Below are positions 1 through 12,841 of a DNA stretch of 64,000 nucleotides, piece by piece; position 1 is the first letter of the stretch; each line of letters begins with the position of its first letter. The stretch spans positions 569,011 to 633,010 of the forward strand of contig LUCM01001514.1 of assembly GCA_008360955.1 (NCBI GenBank). Reading direction: 5' to 3'. Below the pieces are notes generated by a model. It had not been told where the DNA came from. It ran no database searches and saw only the letters and a list, made by a program, of their open reading frames with translations. The DNA is from Fasciolopsis buskii. Lineage: Eukaryota > Platyhelminthes > Trematoda > Plagiorchiida > Fasciolidae. A program made the translations under genes and the position numbers.

Positions 1-2789
1 TAGGGTAGGATATTTTCCAATGACAATTGGAGACGGCTGTTACTGTCGGTCTACATTTCTAAACTTTTTCATTTTTCCAAGTGTGACATCGGACAAAGTT
101 CGGTGGCATACCTCCGTGTAATTGGCGTTGAAGATATTGCTATCGGGATACTGCTGTTTGTGCTTACTCAGATCACCTACAAGCTGTCAAAACCATCACT
201 GTGATGTACAGAAGAAACTCAAGTCTACTGTGTACGAATTCAGTGCGGATAGCTCGTCCCGGTAGTTGAGTCATCCTTGTGAGACTTGGATATTTAGCTT
301 TCTTGACGTAACAGAAATAATTGATTCACGTTTTCTACTGCCGAAATGTTACTATGTTTTATGCGAATCCCATTGTAATGTGTGGCTTCGCTCATTTGCC
401 CATAAAGTTGGTGCTCTTTTAAAAGAATGATCTTTGCAAACTTTTGCCAACACAGAGATGACTGTCTCTTTCACGATTTTACACAAGACACCAAAGTGTT
501 TTGCCGTAGAGGTTTGTGTTGCTTTCGGTTCTGAGAGTAAATACAGAATCTTCGCCTTCTCATCTATCTGTAGAATTTGGTTCGTTATTCAGAGCTCAAG
601 ATGTGAATTTCTTCCCGATGCGAACAATAAGCCGTCTCTAGGACCTTCAGTGTCACCGACAATTTTATTTGTCATTATTGCGTGACTCTTTTTGACCAGT
701 CGGAAGTAAAAACTCGTTACCAGCCACGTGTTATACTATTTCAATAATCAATGTTTGTAGAAATTCAATGAAGCTAATTTAGGCCAAAATAAGAACACCT
801 CGCGGACTACGACTTTCGGGAGGTGCTACTTTACAAGTTTGAAAAATGCTGGCAGGTTATGTTTTGTTACTTAGTTTTGAAGATTTTGGTAAATCTTCTT
901 CGCTACATTCTTATGATGCCGTATTGACATATTTGAACAAACTTGAGAAATAATTTAGGGTATTTTGAAGGCGTGAATTCAATTACTTTCCCTACTGATG
1001 CCATAATTGTGATAAGAATAATAAATTCGAAAACGGCTCGCACTGTCCACGTAAAACAAGTTCAGTGCTGGTGAAGTAATACATTTATCCGTCAAGTCAT
1101 TGTAGTGCCTCACACCCTGGATATTTTGCACAGGTTTTCATCGAGTTAGTTACTACCCCATCGCTCATGTATAGGTAGTTATGTTTACCTATGTAAATGG
1201 GAGAATGTAAGAATTTGTTCGGCCCATAACGACCTGTTACATCATATTTTCTTAGTCATTCTGTGGTTTAGATTAACATTCCGCTTCCCGGTGGAGTATT
1301 AAGCAAAGGGTTCTGTCAACACAGTTGAATCCGCTAATTTATTAGTGACAGCTTCATGACAGATGCGTGCTTCTCGATGAGTAAGAGAAAAGTATTACTA
1401 GTTTAAATGAGCTAAAATGTCTGCCTTGCTGCGTGAATGTTAACATTCTAACAAAGTAATCTTATCTGTACCATAGTGAATGTATTTTTCGTTCCGCAGC
1501 AGGAGCCACATTCCACGGTTTAGGGGCTAAAACTAGTCTGAAATGTTATTAGTAGCGTCACTTTGTTATCACATGCCATAAAGTTCTTTTGAACATTGGT
1601 TTCGCAACCTTGGACTAGAATAACACCTTGCAAACTTCTGAGGAGTCGGCAACCATTACGGGCACGGATTGAGATTTTTGCAAAAATAAGATCCAGACCA
1701 TTGATCCGGACGCGGAAGCCCATTTCATTGTTTTGTTAATTTGGCCACTGATAAGTGTGAAAGTAGTCTAGTGCGAAATACAGCTTAAATGGCTGAAACG
1801 ATTCTCTTGATTCACGACTTGTAAAGTTATGCTTTCGTATAGGGGGGTTGACACAAAAACGGACGTCGACAGTGGAAGATGTTTATACTGGTTCTGCACA
1901 TCCTGTGTTAGAGAAAAACAAATTTGCCTCCTGCACAGTCGTGGATAGGTAAGTTCAAATGGACTTCAGCAAGTGCGTTATGCGCACGCTAGCAGTGCGC
2001 AAACAAATGGGACCAGCTGAGCAAGATTCTGTTTCCGCAAACGGTGGAATTGAATGAGGATCCGCCATAGATGTCCATGAGAAAGGCAGAAAACAGGTCA
2101 TAGTAACCATTGTGTATCAGTTTGCTCTTGATTAGCGCAGTATGAAGGTCCAGCCGTTTGTGAATGAAACGAGCGTTCAAGTAGTCACGCTGGAGCAACG
2201 GATTGAGCTAGTTTGATTTTCGGTGAGATATGGGGGGAATTCTGCCAAAACCCGTAGGTAGTTTAATGGCCGCTCCGAGCTATCCTATCTAATGATTGAA
2301 ATTCTTAGTAAGAATCCTTGACGATCAATATTTAGGTTGCATTATGATGCTGTCCTCACGTTTGTTTAAGTTGATTAAAACTGCTTTGGCGCTGGACCGG
2401 TAGGTTGTGTTTGTAACGAGCAAGTTGTGAGCTACCACATTGGATTTGGTTGCGTAAGTGTTGATACTGGTTGTTACACTTACTTGACTTTGGCTCAAGA
2501 GAGTTTCCTTTTGGTTGTCGTTTCAGATTGTGACGTATGTGCGCCCCATAGGAGAGCTCTTTCTGTCCGGCGGTCTGCATATAACAAGTAGTGCCGTATC
2601 GCCTTATTTGCTGCCGTCTGCATGGCATAATGTGGGCCGATAAAGTTAGTGGTGACTAAATTCTATCACCCAAATGAATTTATCTTTCATGACATAGTTC
2701 GCCGTGTGATATCATCTTTCAACTCACAATTAAGAAACCATAGAAACATTGTACAGCTGTTTCACTCTTGTTAGGAATCATCAGCAATG
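1..2789. other. No gene recognised
   Basis: Only short open frames are present (longest about 90 codons) and none resembles a family I know. I see no repeat structure until the duplicated block that begins near 2,790. Treat as intergenic, intronic or very old repeat. Confidence 0.5.
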
Positions 2790-2796
2790 CATATCC

Positions 2797-2870
2797 ACCG
2801 CGCCAGAACTGGGACGCGAAACCCGGGACAAACGATTTTAAGTCAAACGCCTTAGCCATTACGCTACCGG
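2797..2870 (-). repeat. tRNA-Leu-like segment (SINE head or tRNA pseudogene), copy 1
   Basis: On the minus strand the sequence contains TAGCGTAATGG, which fits a pol III A box. It is followed by an anticodon-arm-like stretch GACTTAAAATC, recalling tRNA-Leu(UAA), and then by GGTTTCGCGTCCC, a B-box-like stretch with one extra T. The acceptor stem does not pair cleanly and the long variable arm of a leucine tRNA is missing, so this is not a functional tRNA. A tRNA-derived SINE head or a tRNA pseudogene fits best. Confidence 0.45.
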
Positions 2871-3404
2871 GAAGGATTTCAACGGTTTGGTGAACTTCAC
2901 CACATGATGCTATCCTGCTTTTCCAGCATTTAGACCTATGGAATTTACTAAATCTCACCTGCGTGAATAATCGCGTACCACGAAGTAAAGACATGTGAAA
3001 ACAATTATAAGATATATAATTGTAGGGGAAATGTCCGCACTGTCTGAAGACACGTCATACAAGAAAACAGATAATGTTGAAAACCGCTACCAGTACCGTT
3101 AATCGTTGATCGATTGTAGTGATTATCTGTCGTATTTCCGGAAAGTGGTGAAGTTTGTCATCCCTCACTTGCCGGGATAAGGGAATCAGTGTGTCCTGAA
3201 GATGACAATGGTTTCAATAAAATAAAGGGTCTATTATGATTCAGCGCATGAAAGTGATCTTTGTTTCCACTTAGTATTTCAGCAAGATGTGTAGCATGAG
3301 AGATAGTCATTCAACGAAGGGAGCCGTTCGAGGACTCGAGGCAAGACTTGTGGCCAATTTCAGCTTGTACTTTAAGGCCAAGGTCATCAGTATTTTNCAT
3401 ATCC

Positions 3405-3478
3405 ACCGCGCCAGAACTGGGACGCGAAACCCGGGACAAACGATTTTAAGTCAAACGCCTTAGCCATTACGCTACCGG
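3405..3478 (-). repeat. tRNA-Leu-like segment, copy 2
   Basis: Same segment as at 2,797-2,870, repeated because it lies inside the 607-bp tandem duplication. If the duplication is an assembly artefact, this copy does not exist in the genome. Confidence 0.4.
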
Positions 3479-4004
3479 GAAGGATTTCAACGGTTTGGTG
3501 AACTTCACCACATGATGCTATCCTGCTTTTCCAGCATTTAGACCTATGGAATTTACTAAATCTCACCTGCGGGAATATTCGCGTACCACGAAGTAAAGAC
3601 ATGTGAAAACAATGATAAGATATATAATTGTAGGGGAAATGTCCGCACTGTCTGAAGACACGTCATACAAGAAAACAGATAATGTTGAAAACCGCTACCA
3701 GTACCGTTAATCGTTGATCGATTGTAGTGATTATCTGTCGTATTTCCGGAAAGTGGTGAAGTTTGTCATCCCTCACTTGCCGGGATAAGGGAATCAGTGT
3801 GTCCTGAAGATGACAATGGTTTCAATAAAATAAAGGGTCTATTATGATTCAGCGCATGAAAGTGATCTTTGTTTCCACTTAGTATTTCAGCAAGATGTGT
3901 AGCATGAGAGATAGTCATTCAACGAAGGGAGCCGTTCGAGGACTCGAGGCAAGACTTGTGGCCAATTTCAGCTTGTACTTTAAGGCCAAGGTCATCAGTA
4001 TTTT

Positions 4005-5192
4005 TGATGGAACTTTTTGATGGCAATTCTAAACCCATGGATGTGCATGAATTCATGGGACCTAGTGCTGCGTAGCTGAACGTTACCATAATTTTTAGTC
4101 CATGACACGTCAGCCGTTTTTTAATTAATTTTGGATGTTTGGCGTTGTGGAATTCACCATTGATAGCGCTGTCGTCCATCACATTCAGACAGCCGGAGAT
4201 GCCGGCGGATAAAATCGACATGCAGTTAACTGATCAGCCAACCTTCGACACAAGTTGTTCGGTATTTTGCTTCTAGATAAGGATTTAATTCAGAAAAATA
4301 CAACGATTCATGTAAATTTGAACATATGCTGCAAAAACTTACTGTAACTTCATCGACGTATGCCACGTGACATATGGAAAGACTTGGGAAAGGAAAAAGG
4401 CACATCATTGTCGTGTCTAATTGGCCCTTAGAAAAAAGCCAACTTGCTTGGCAGAATCCAGTGAACCGGTGGTTAGATGACCGCATCAACAGATTGATGT
4501 CAACCACTCTCCGCAACCGCCTTTGGAAAACACATCTCAGTTCGTTGCTAACCGGAACGATCCCCAACAACCAGCGTCACAAGGCAGCCGACTTGCAAGT
4601 AGAACATCAGCAAACAGGTTTGCCTGCCATACCATGGGGATTATGTTTATTGCAAAGGTCTGTCATCTAGTAAATGCAGACAATTGTTCGAGATGGATCG
4701 TAACATTCTCAGTTGACCTCTCATTTTTGTGACAGAAAGTACGTTTTGAGATTAAGTGACGTGAATAATGGCGCCGCGCAGCAGAAATTTGCAGTAGACA
4801 GTTGCAGAGAACGTAGCTCCTGGTGTCAATAGCAGCACATCAAGGCGGTCGGGAGAGTGCAGCCTATGCAGCAGGATAAGATTAAGGGCATTCACCAGGT
4901 TACTTAATCGTTACTTCAGAATCTGCCCAGCGAATGGCCTCGCTCATCACCGAGAATTGTTTCCATGTCTGTTGTATGGCATGCCCTACCGCATTTATGT
5001 GTGATTTATCAGTATCAAACATTCTGCAAGCCGAAGCCACACTAGAACTGCCACAGGTTTGGAATCAACGGTCAACAAAATGATGAAAGATATCAGAAAA
5101 AAGAAACTGCCTGGCAAATCTGATGGGCAGGTTTCCATTGTCAATCTTATCATTTACGAACAACATCTGCCAAAACCCTTAGGTCAGAAGTA
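4005..5192. other. No confident gene; possible upstream exon near 5,058-5,129
   Basis: Most of the stretch carries nothing recognisable. Near 5,058-5,129 a short open frame follows a CCACAG acceptor-like site and encodes a lysine-rich segment with KMMKDIRKKK. It could be an upstream exon of the gene at 5,193, but the intron phase needed to join it does not work with the donor I can see, so I do not annotate it as coding. Confidence 0.3.
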
Positions 5193-5706
5193 ATGAAAGA
5201 GCGCAATAACCATGGTGAACAGCTGGCTATGCTGCACAAACAAATGGGATACTCAGGGACTACTGAAGATTTACCGGCTACCCTACCTGTAAAGACCACA
5301 GTAGATTACGACTTATTGTTGCAAAAGCTCGAAGTTAACACTGTGCACAAAAATATGACAATGTCTTACTTGAACAAGATTTTGTCTGTTACAGTCAGAC
5401 CTCTTTGGTAATGTTTGTGAGGATTCCACCGGCCAATGTACAAGAGGTATTAGGAGGACATTTTTCGGAGGAGTTTTTGGTACATATAAATTGGCGTTTT
5501 ATCAGCGGCAAACGGTCAATATTCAGTAACAAGTTATGGCGTCTGATAATGGGTACCACTGTATTTTAACTGGTATAGCTTTTAAAGCGTCGCATTTAAA
5601 AGAAATTCGTATAATGAGACTGTGCAGAAAATATCTCAAAAGATACGGTGGTGGATTCAGCGTAAGAAGCCAGAAAATAAAACTACCAGTCGGTGGTTTT
5701 GCCTAA
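5193..5706 (+). CDS. DUF4806-like domain gene, copy 1 (three exons, mini-introns)
   Basis: Proposed exons are 5,193-5,362, 5,395-5,552 and 5,588-5,706, with introns of 32 and 35 bp. Spliced, they give 148 residues and a stop. Without splicing the frame breaks twice; with it, the product runs LPVKTTVDYDLLLQKLE, then VQEVLGGHFSEEF, then INWRFISGKRSIF and LWRLIM, which is the layout I know from DUF4806 domains (function unknown, common in invertebrates). It aligns without gaps from VQEV to the last intron with the minus-strand gene at 58 kb: Asn, Gly-Lys, Phe and Leu coincide, and the last intron falls in the same codon and phase. The weak points are the donors GTCTTA and GTACCA, and the start: ATG 5,193 is chosen because it is the first in frame, but the frame is open upstream. 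It could be a gene or a young pseudogene. Confidence 0.55.
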
Positions 5707-8700
5707 CAAATCCGACAAGTGTGGTACTGCACGGTCTTTTCCATTTGTTAGCCATGTCATTTTACACGAGTCCATCAGTGGACCGATATGTTACTGCATA
5801 TCAGCGACCTGTTTACATGCTTTCGATGTATTTTTCACTGGGAATCTTTCACTCCAATTTTGTTGGGTCAACGGTGATTAATAGACCATATATCTGTATG
5901 TCATTTCCTATTTTTATCCTCGTTATCGTCAGTTTAATTGTAATAACACTTCATTGGGCAATTTAGTCAAATTTTCTAAATCGATAAAGTGCCATATGAC
6001 TCGTTTAACCTCACAATTATAATGCTGAACGTGTTCTACATTTGCATAACGTCCCACTCAGTGGTTCACTATTTTTTTCTACTTCCGATGATAACAGTGA
6101 AGGCAATTAAACCTAACGAGAAGACAGTTGTTTGTAGATGATGAATCAAAAACAAACTGATTCATTCATTATGTGGTTTCATTATTTTCGTTTAACCAAG
6201 GCGGGAGAGGAAGGACCTTGGTCCGTTCATGATCGGGACGATAAGTGATCATGTGTAATGCGATTCGCGATGTATGATGTGTCCTTGACTATGGGTATCG
6301 ACTTGCGTTAGCTAAGAAACAGGAAAATGAGAAGTCGGTTGTGGTGACGGGAAAAGGTTGTGTAAGACGATTTAATTTTATGTTCAAAACTGCGATTCCA
6401 GGGCCTCAACTGAGCATAAATCGGGAAACTTAAGAATCCGTGAAGGGATATGTAAAATGGTGGTAACAGATTAGTTGAAAGCTAGGTGATCAGCGCTTTA
6501 TTGTCTGCTGGTCTAATGGGTTCGCAGCTGACCGTACCCTGAGTGTTCCATTTCTGGTTCACTAGGTACAATCAAGCGAATGTAAATGGTATACTCAGGG
6601 GACCATTGTATTGTCTGGGTTATTGTCTGAGTGTATAAAAGCTGCTTGTACATAGAGATTCTCTTATGCACAGTTTGTATTATTACTATCTTCAAATCTG
6701 TACTTTCTTCTTGTCAAGATTACCAGTTCTGGGTGGTATCAGAGAAACGTCAACCAGTTACCTTGCAAATTTACCATAATACTCCGATAACCACAACTGA
6801 CATCGAGGTCCGCGAGATTTTTACTTTCACCGTCCTAGACTCCCGCAATTCGGAACCGCTGTATGTTTATTCTAATGCTCCGAAAATGAAGGGAGACTTG
6901 AAATTTGGCGTTTGGGGCCTAAGGGATTCGAGTATAGAACGAAAACTGTTCACTTCCTAATTTTGGACATACTCTTTGATCACAGCCTTGACGTTCACCT
7001 TAACTCTTACACGTAGGAGCTTTGATTCCTTGAAGCAGTTGATAGAGTACCATTTTATATCTGTGAATTTCGTGGGTTCCAAAAAAGCCAAAATTCCACT
7101 CCTTCAAGTGAGAGCTGAAACCGTCTATGAGAGAATTCATTTTACAATCAAAAAACAGGCTTCAAAGCGTAATTTCAGTTAACACATGGAAGTGAAGTTA
7201 TGAGGCTGATTTATAGCTAGAATCAATTGGTCTGAGTTAAAGCGGCTTCTTTTATGACTGCAAAACTGCAGGTTTCAATCAGCGAAATCGTTCGAGCAGC
7301 ACGGCTGGTGGTAAAATGCCCCGTTTTTTTAAGTTGACTATTTCTACCCAAATTTCTCATAAAGGTAGCAGAAAGATTAGGGGCTGCTTAAAAACCATTT
7401 TACTTAGCTACCTCTATTTCTGAATACGTGTCTGCATCATCAGATGACAATTCTTGTCATGTTGAAGACAAACTTGCCTTTTGTTGCTTATCATTTTCAC
7501 AGAAATTGATGAAATAGCTAACGGCGATTTACTGAAAGTGAAAAAAACCTAGCATAAGTCATTACACCAGAATTCCGCTAGATCCATCTTAAATCAGCTA
7601 CGGATTTGTGAACGTGTTATTGCATGTATCATGGATAATTGCAGTGGACAGGGCAAAACTCGTAGCCGCCATACCCCAGTACACGGAGGGACAGGGGAAC
7701 CAGTAACCATGATCTCAGAAATTGGAGTGCCATAGTAAAACAGAGTATCAGTGGGTCAGGCGTGTGACTGAGTCGGGCGGCAGCAAAATACCGTTGTTTG
7801 GCATTGTCGTATTTACATGCTAAGAGAATGATGGGCAACTAGGAGCACGTGCTATTCAGTCCGGACGAGTGTAAAAACATCCTGTTGATCACGCTGTCAT
7901 TGTACTTACGGAAGAGATAGACTTCGCAGAAATGGACTACCTCCGCTTCACGGGCCTTCGCCACAGGATTAGCTTATTTTTATCCGACTACTTTATCTTT
8001 TGTTAATGGTTGGGCTCTATTGTGGTATGAGCATGCACCTGACGTGAGCTCACGGATGAACACAAAACGCTTCTCGTGCAGAAAATTTACATCCGTCGGA
8101 AATGCAAGAGCGTTACACTTGAAAGTGTCAAGACGGATGCACTTGCATCTACACTGGGTGTTGCATTTGGAACGGATGCATTACTCACGGTAGTTGTGTT
8201 TGGGCACATATAGTAATAGCAACACATCAGGGAAAATAATTGTTTTCCGTTCCCTAAGAAAACAGGAATGTCGCATGAATCCACCTCTGAGAAGTGATGC
8301 ATTGTCTGGTCAAGCTTGTCGGCGAGGAAGATGTACTTTTTGATTGGGCTTTACGGTGTCCACCAGTTTGGTGCTTGTACAAAATACGCCTGCAATCACC
8401 TTTAACGTTATCTGTTAGACAGTTCACTCCCCTGTTTACTAACTTACACTTATCCGATAATGCCAACACACGGAATATCCGATACCACCAAACCGTGTTT
8501 GAAACAGGAAATACGTAGCAAAGTTTTATTTGATGTTTTACGCAGCAAGGTAGTGCTTCACCCCCCTGTTAACTCTGGCCTTCATGATCAGTGAGTGTCT
8601 TCGTCTACAGGGAATTTTCTGTAGCTGTTCCGTGTAACCGGGTTTCTGAGTGAAAATTTCCTTGCAGTTGTGAATCATTTGTGGGTAAAGTTTGATAATT

Positions 8701-9240
8701 ATGCATTGCAGCAGATCCCCATCGTACTACGTACCGATAAGCTGAGGAGTGACTACTATGAGCACTGAGCTTGGCTTTTGGATGGCAAACGTTTCATCAT
8801 CATTACTAATGATGTCACCTCGGCTGTTGATGAAATGTTTGCGATCTAAACGCGGAGCTCAACACTCAAAAACTTTGAAATTTTTCAATCGAGCTACAAA
8901 ACACACTAAAATTCGGAATTGTTGAAAACGTTACGGTATAATTCCACCGGCGAGCTGCAAAGTCCAAAATAAAAGTGGGTTGATTTTCCATATGCTAACG
9001 TCCACTGTGTTCTAACGAGTGCTTTCTGTAAACGATTAAACTAAGAATATTACTCATGGGGATCTTGAAGGTAACTTCTTTGGACGACACAGCCGACGAA
9101 AATCATAAGCCCTGCAAAAATGAACAGAATAACCATACGAAGAGACTTCGCGATTGTCCAAGTCACCCAGCGTAAGTCGATGAGCATCTTCGTCCGTGCT
9201 ACCGTGTAATCGGCATTCTCATAGTGCTGCAGTGATCGAA
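5707..9240. other. No gene recognised
   Basis: The longest frame of note is 6,631-6,960 (+), with a hydrophobic N-terminus followed by a segment containing EKRQPVTLQIYHNT. It has a possible acceptor before 6,716 and a possible GTATGT donor near 6,862, but no family match I would defend. The rest shows short frames only. Confidence 0.4.
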
Positions 9241-9901
9241 CGTTCGAGTGTTGGTCCGGATGAGTTTCATCGGCGATTCACAGCGCGAGTCGCAAATAAA
9301 CAAATAAACCTTCCACGTTCTGCATAGCGCTTCGAAACCCCAAAGCAACGCGTAGCCCAAACTGATGCGAAGCACAAGAAAGAACAAGACTGCTCCGCAA
9401 ATTCTACAATACCATTCATAAGCCTCAACTTATGTACACAAATAACAGTGAGCCTCAGTAACTATCCAGTCAAAAGGCAGTCAAAAACAAGACAAAATCT
9501 GCGTAAGCAATGAACACTCGACGAGAGAGAATAAACAAAAAGTGCCTTCCCCGTGGTTTAATCAAATACAAGAGAATATGCGGCACTGATCAGGTCCAAC
9601 AACACGTGCCTGAGCGTGACAGCCGAAAATCACTGTAAACGAACGGAACGTCTACAGTCGACCAATTTGAGCGACAAAATAAAAGTGGACTGCGACAAAA
9701 CAAGCCACCCCAAGTCAAGTGACTCGTGACTGCACCAAACGCCCGTAAAATAATCTCAACTAGAGGGCACAGGGACGAGGCAAAGAAGGGTAATACATCA
9801 AACCTAGAATAGATACTGACCAAAATCAGTGCCATCAAGAGCAAGTTGGACGAGAAGATTAATGTATGGAGAGAGGAACGAAGAGAAGAGAGGAAAGGAA
9901 A
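9241..9901 (-). repeat. Inverted repeat, left arm (661 bp)
   Basis: This is the reverse complement of 10,783-11,443 at a constant coordinate sum of 20,684, so there are no indels between the arms. Identity is close to complete over most of the length and drops in the last 20 or so bases near 9,241. The spacer between the arms is 881 bp (9,902-10,782). No protein is recognisable in it, and the open frames inside are also seen in the other arm. A third, diverged copy lies at about 44,488-44,950. Confidence 0.9.
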
Positions 9902-10782
9902 TTTTAACCTATCTGTGTGTTGCACCTGCCGCAAAAATTCCTTTGCGTAGCAGGTAGCCTAGGATACCAATCGGCTTATGCTTCCCTTTCTTGTGCACGC
10001 TCTCGAAAGGCCTCTTCTTGTTTTCATGGCCTCGATCAACCCATTCGGCCGCTAGTCCCAAGAAAATGTCTGAGAATTTTCGTTCCATCAGTCAGTCTGC
10101 AGCCAGCTTTGTTCGCCTTCAATTTTTTGCTTCCGAAAGTTTTAATTTATCTTCTGCTGTATTTGGTCGCTCGTCCTTTCTGGACGTTTGTACCTCATTA
10201 GTGTGGTATCACCTGGAAAACAATCCTCGAAACTATCTGACTTTCAGCAAATCTGGTTCACCCACAACCATTTCGAGGTCACTGGATGCCAAAGAATTCA
10301 CCTGTCTGCCTCCTACAGAACGTCTACATGCGCTCAAAAGTCACGTGTGCATTCGCTGACACCGAACTCGGTTCACACTCTATGACTCCCCATTCACTGC
10401 TCCACCCAGTTTCCGAAGGCTTCTTCAGCTTTCTAACCGGGGCTGCTGAGGCGGCATTGTTACTTTGGAAAAACAGGTTATCATCCAATTCTTGTCCAAG
10501 ATCCTCTCCATTCTGTCGACTGGGCATAGTCAGATGCGGTAATAGAGTCAGATAGAAGATACTTATGGTGTTGCACTTCCAACCTCTTCTACAGTTCACG
10601 GGCTTACACTACCAACACTTTTAATTCAAGTTCGAACATTTGTGTCGATTTCGGCCTCTTTCATTGAACATCAGGACCTCTAAACTTCTTCAGCAAAATG
10701 CACAATTATGAAAGTACCCAGTTTGTTCGTCATTTCTGAGCATATAAATCGAAGAAATCGGTAATATCCGGATGGGCTGAAG
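9902..10782. other. Spacer of the 661-bp inverted repeat
   Basis: Overlapping frames of 90-120 codons occur on both strands, including 9,991-10,359 (+) and 10,324-10,599 (-). None shows motifs of a known family. I see no sign of a transposase. Confidence 0.4.
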
Positions 10783-11443
10783 TTTCCTTTCCTCTCTTCT
10801 CTTCGTTCCTCTCTCCATACATTAATCTTCTCGTCCAACTTGCTCTTGATGGCACTGATTTTGGTCAGTATCTATTCTAGGTTTGATGTATTACCCTTCT
10901 TTGCCTCGTCCCTGTGCCCTCTAGTTGAGATTATTTTACGGGCGTTTGGTGCAGTCACGAGTCACTTGACTTGGGGTGGCTTGTTTTGTCGCAGTCCACT
11001 TTTATTTTGTCGCTCAAATTGGTCGACTGTAGACGTTCCGTTCGTTTACAGTGATTTTCGGCTGTCACGCTCAGGCACGTGTTGTTGGACCTGATCAGTG
11101 CCGCATATTCTCTTGTATTTGATTAAACCACGGGGAAGGCACTTTTTGTTTATTCTCTCTCGTCGAGTGTTCATTGCTTACGCAGATTTTGTCTTGTTTT
11201 TGACTGCCTTTTGACTGGATAGTTACTGAGGCTCACTGTTATTTGTGTACATAAGTTGAGGCTTATGAATGGTATTGTAGAATTTGCGGAGCAGTCTTGT
11301 TCTTTCTTGTGCTTCGCATCAGTTTGGGCTACGCGTTGCTTTGGGGTTTCGAAGCGCTATGCAGAACGTGGAAGGTTTATTTGTTTATTTGCGACTCGCG
11401 CTGTGAATCGCCGATGAAACTCATTCGAACCAACACTTGAACT
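10783..11443 (+). repeat. Inverted repeat, right arm (661 bp)
   Basis: Partner of 9,241-9,901. Similarity to the diverged copy near 44.9 kb continues slightly past the arm end, to about 11,465. The family unit is therefore longer than the arm, and the left arm is truncated. Confidence 0.9.
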
Positions 11444-11465
11444 TTTGGTCGTCACAAAACCCTCC

Positions 11466-12841
11466 TTCTATTTCACTAGTCTGGTCGCTTTTTTGGGTCC
11501 TACTCTCGAGGTTTATTCTTATCTACATCTTTCATTGAGAAGTGCCGTAATTTAACTACCGTAAATACTGCTTTTTAATTTTGTGACTGTATCTTTACTA
11601 TTCCGTCTGGATGTTTCTGCCGCAGGCTTTCAATGCGCAATGACTGCTAACTTTGACCCAGGTGTTTTCCGCCTACCCCAAAGATTTATGCGAGGAGCGG
11701 TTGCACTTAGTTTGTAGCGCTTTTTCAATCATATTGTTTATGGCACCATTTTAGCGTGTATTTCCCCCTTTGGCTTAAGCTATTTGATGAATGGAGTTGT
11801 TTCTTGACCCATTCACGTTCCTCTCTCGGCTCTGTCGAGTGCACCGTCGCCCGTATATCTGGGCGAACTATGTTCTTTCTTGGGTTCTATTCAAAACGAC
11901 GCAAAATTTTTCTTGTTTTTTCGCCATCACGCAACTCCCTTTCGATTTTTTGTCCGAAGCAAAAAAGGTATACTCCGTTGGTTGTTGGAATTCCTGTCTG
12001 CCAAGGGTATTTTGTTTGCGTTTCGCCAAAACTAATGTCCCCGATCACTAGTGTATCCCTTACTGTCATTGAAACCGTGATAGACCGAATTGGTTATCAG
12101 GTACTCTGTATTGTTCGTCGCCTTGGTCCTGTGAAATTGGGGTATTCTTAAGCTCAGTGCGAGGTTCTAGCAGTATTTTAGGAGGTGGCATGCCTACCTA
12201 ATTAATCCTCTGGTTCCCAGCATCACATTTCACGGATCATTGGATCCCGAACTTAATCAACAGCCCCCACGCTTCACCGACAAACTTTGTTGAGGCTGCT
12301 GTTATTCGACAAAACTTTTCCTCCAGTGCTTAGTTTTGCGATGTCCAGTAACCGAAAGCTGAATCAGCTCCCAACGCGGATTACCAGCCTCGACAATCTC
12401 CCCAGGGAGGCTATATCTGGATACCGTTTACTTATGCAACTCCTCCGCGTCACGCAACTGTACTTAATTCGCGAAACCGGAAAACTGCCACCACTGCATC
12501 CAGTCTTGTATCGTAAACCGCGGAAGGGAGAAGCCAAACTGCGTTTTTTGAGTTTCACGAGAGCAGCTATTCTATTTCTGTCATCACTGACGGCTTGTTG
12601 TGTTTTAACGATCGCATTATTGTGCCTCTTGCATTACGACCCTTTATTCCAGATTTGCATTCCGGTAAATTTGGTGCGGAGACCATGAAATATTGGGCCC
12701 AAATTCTACAGCAATATGCGCAGGCGGATGAACACTGCAACAAATGCAAGTAAAATTCACTCTTGATCCTCCAAATGGACTCCTTGGACTGTAGATTATG
12801 GGGCCTGGCAGCTTGTTCATGCGAAATAATGTGGACCTCCG
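11466..12841. other. No gene recognised
   Basis: Two frames of about 130 codons (11,756-12,151 and 12,287-12,688, both +) lack recognisable motifs. The second contains a hydrophobic stretch but no signal of a known family. The stretch lies upstream of an RTE LINE and may hold its badly decayed endonuclease part, but I cannot see endonuclease motifs. Confidence 0.35.

Larger units (their letters stand above)
2790..4004. repeat. 607-bp tandem duplication with a single N at the junction
   Basis: Bases 2,790-3,396 recur at 3,398-4,004 with a constant offset of 608. I see only about three substitutions (two near 2,965 and one near 3,006, compared with 3,573 and 3,614). One N at 3,397 separates the copies, and the second copy reads on into unique sequence where the first stops. 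This is what remains when two overlapping contig ends, or two haplotypes, are joined without being merged. A true recent tandem duplication is the alternative. Annotation software will see doubled features here. Confidence 0.9.

Noticed and set aside
6631..6960. Possible GRASP-type exon (EKRQPVTLQIYHNT, REI)
   Set aside because: The resemblance covers about 35 residues and lacks the conserved Trp-Gly-Gly segment that should follow. Kept only as an unassigned frame.
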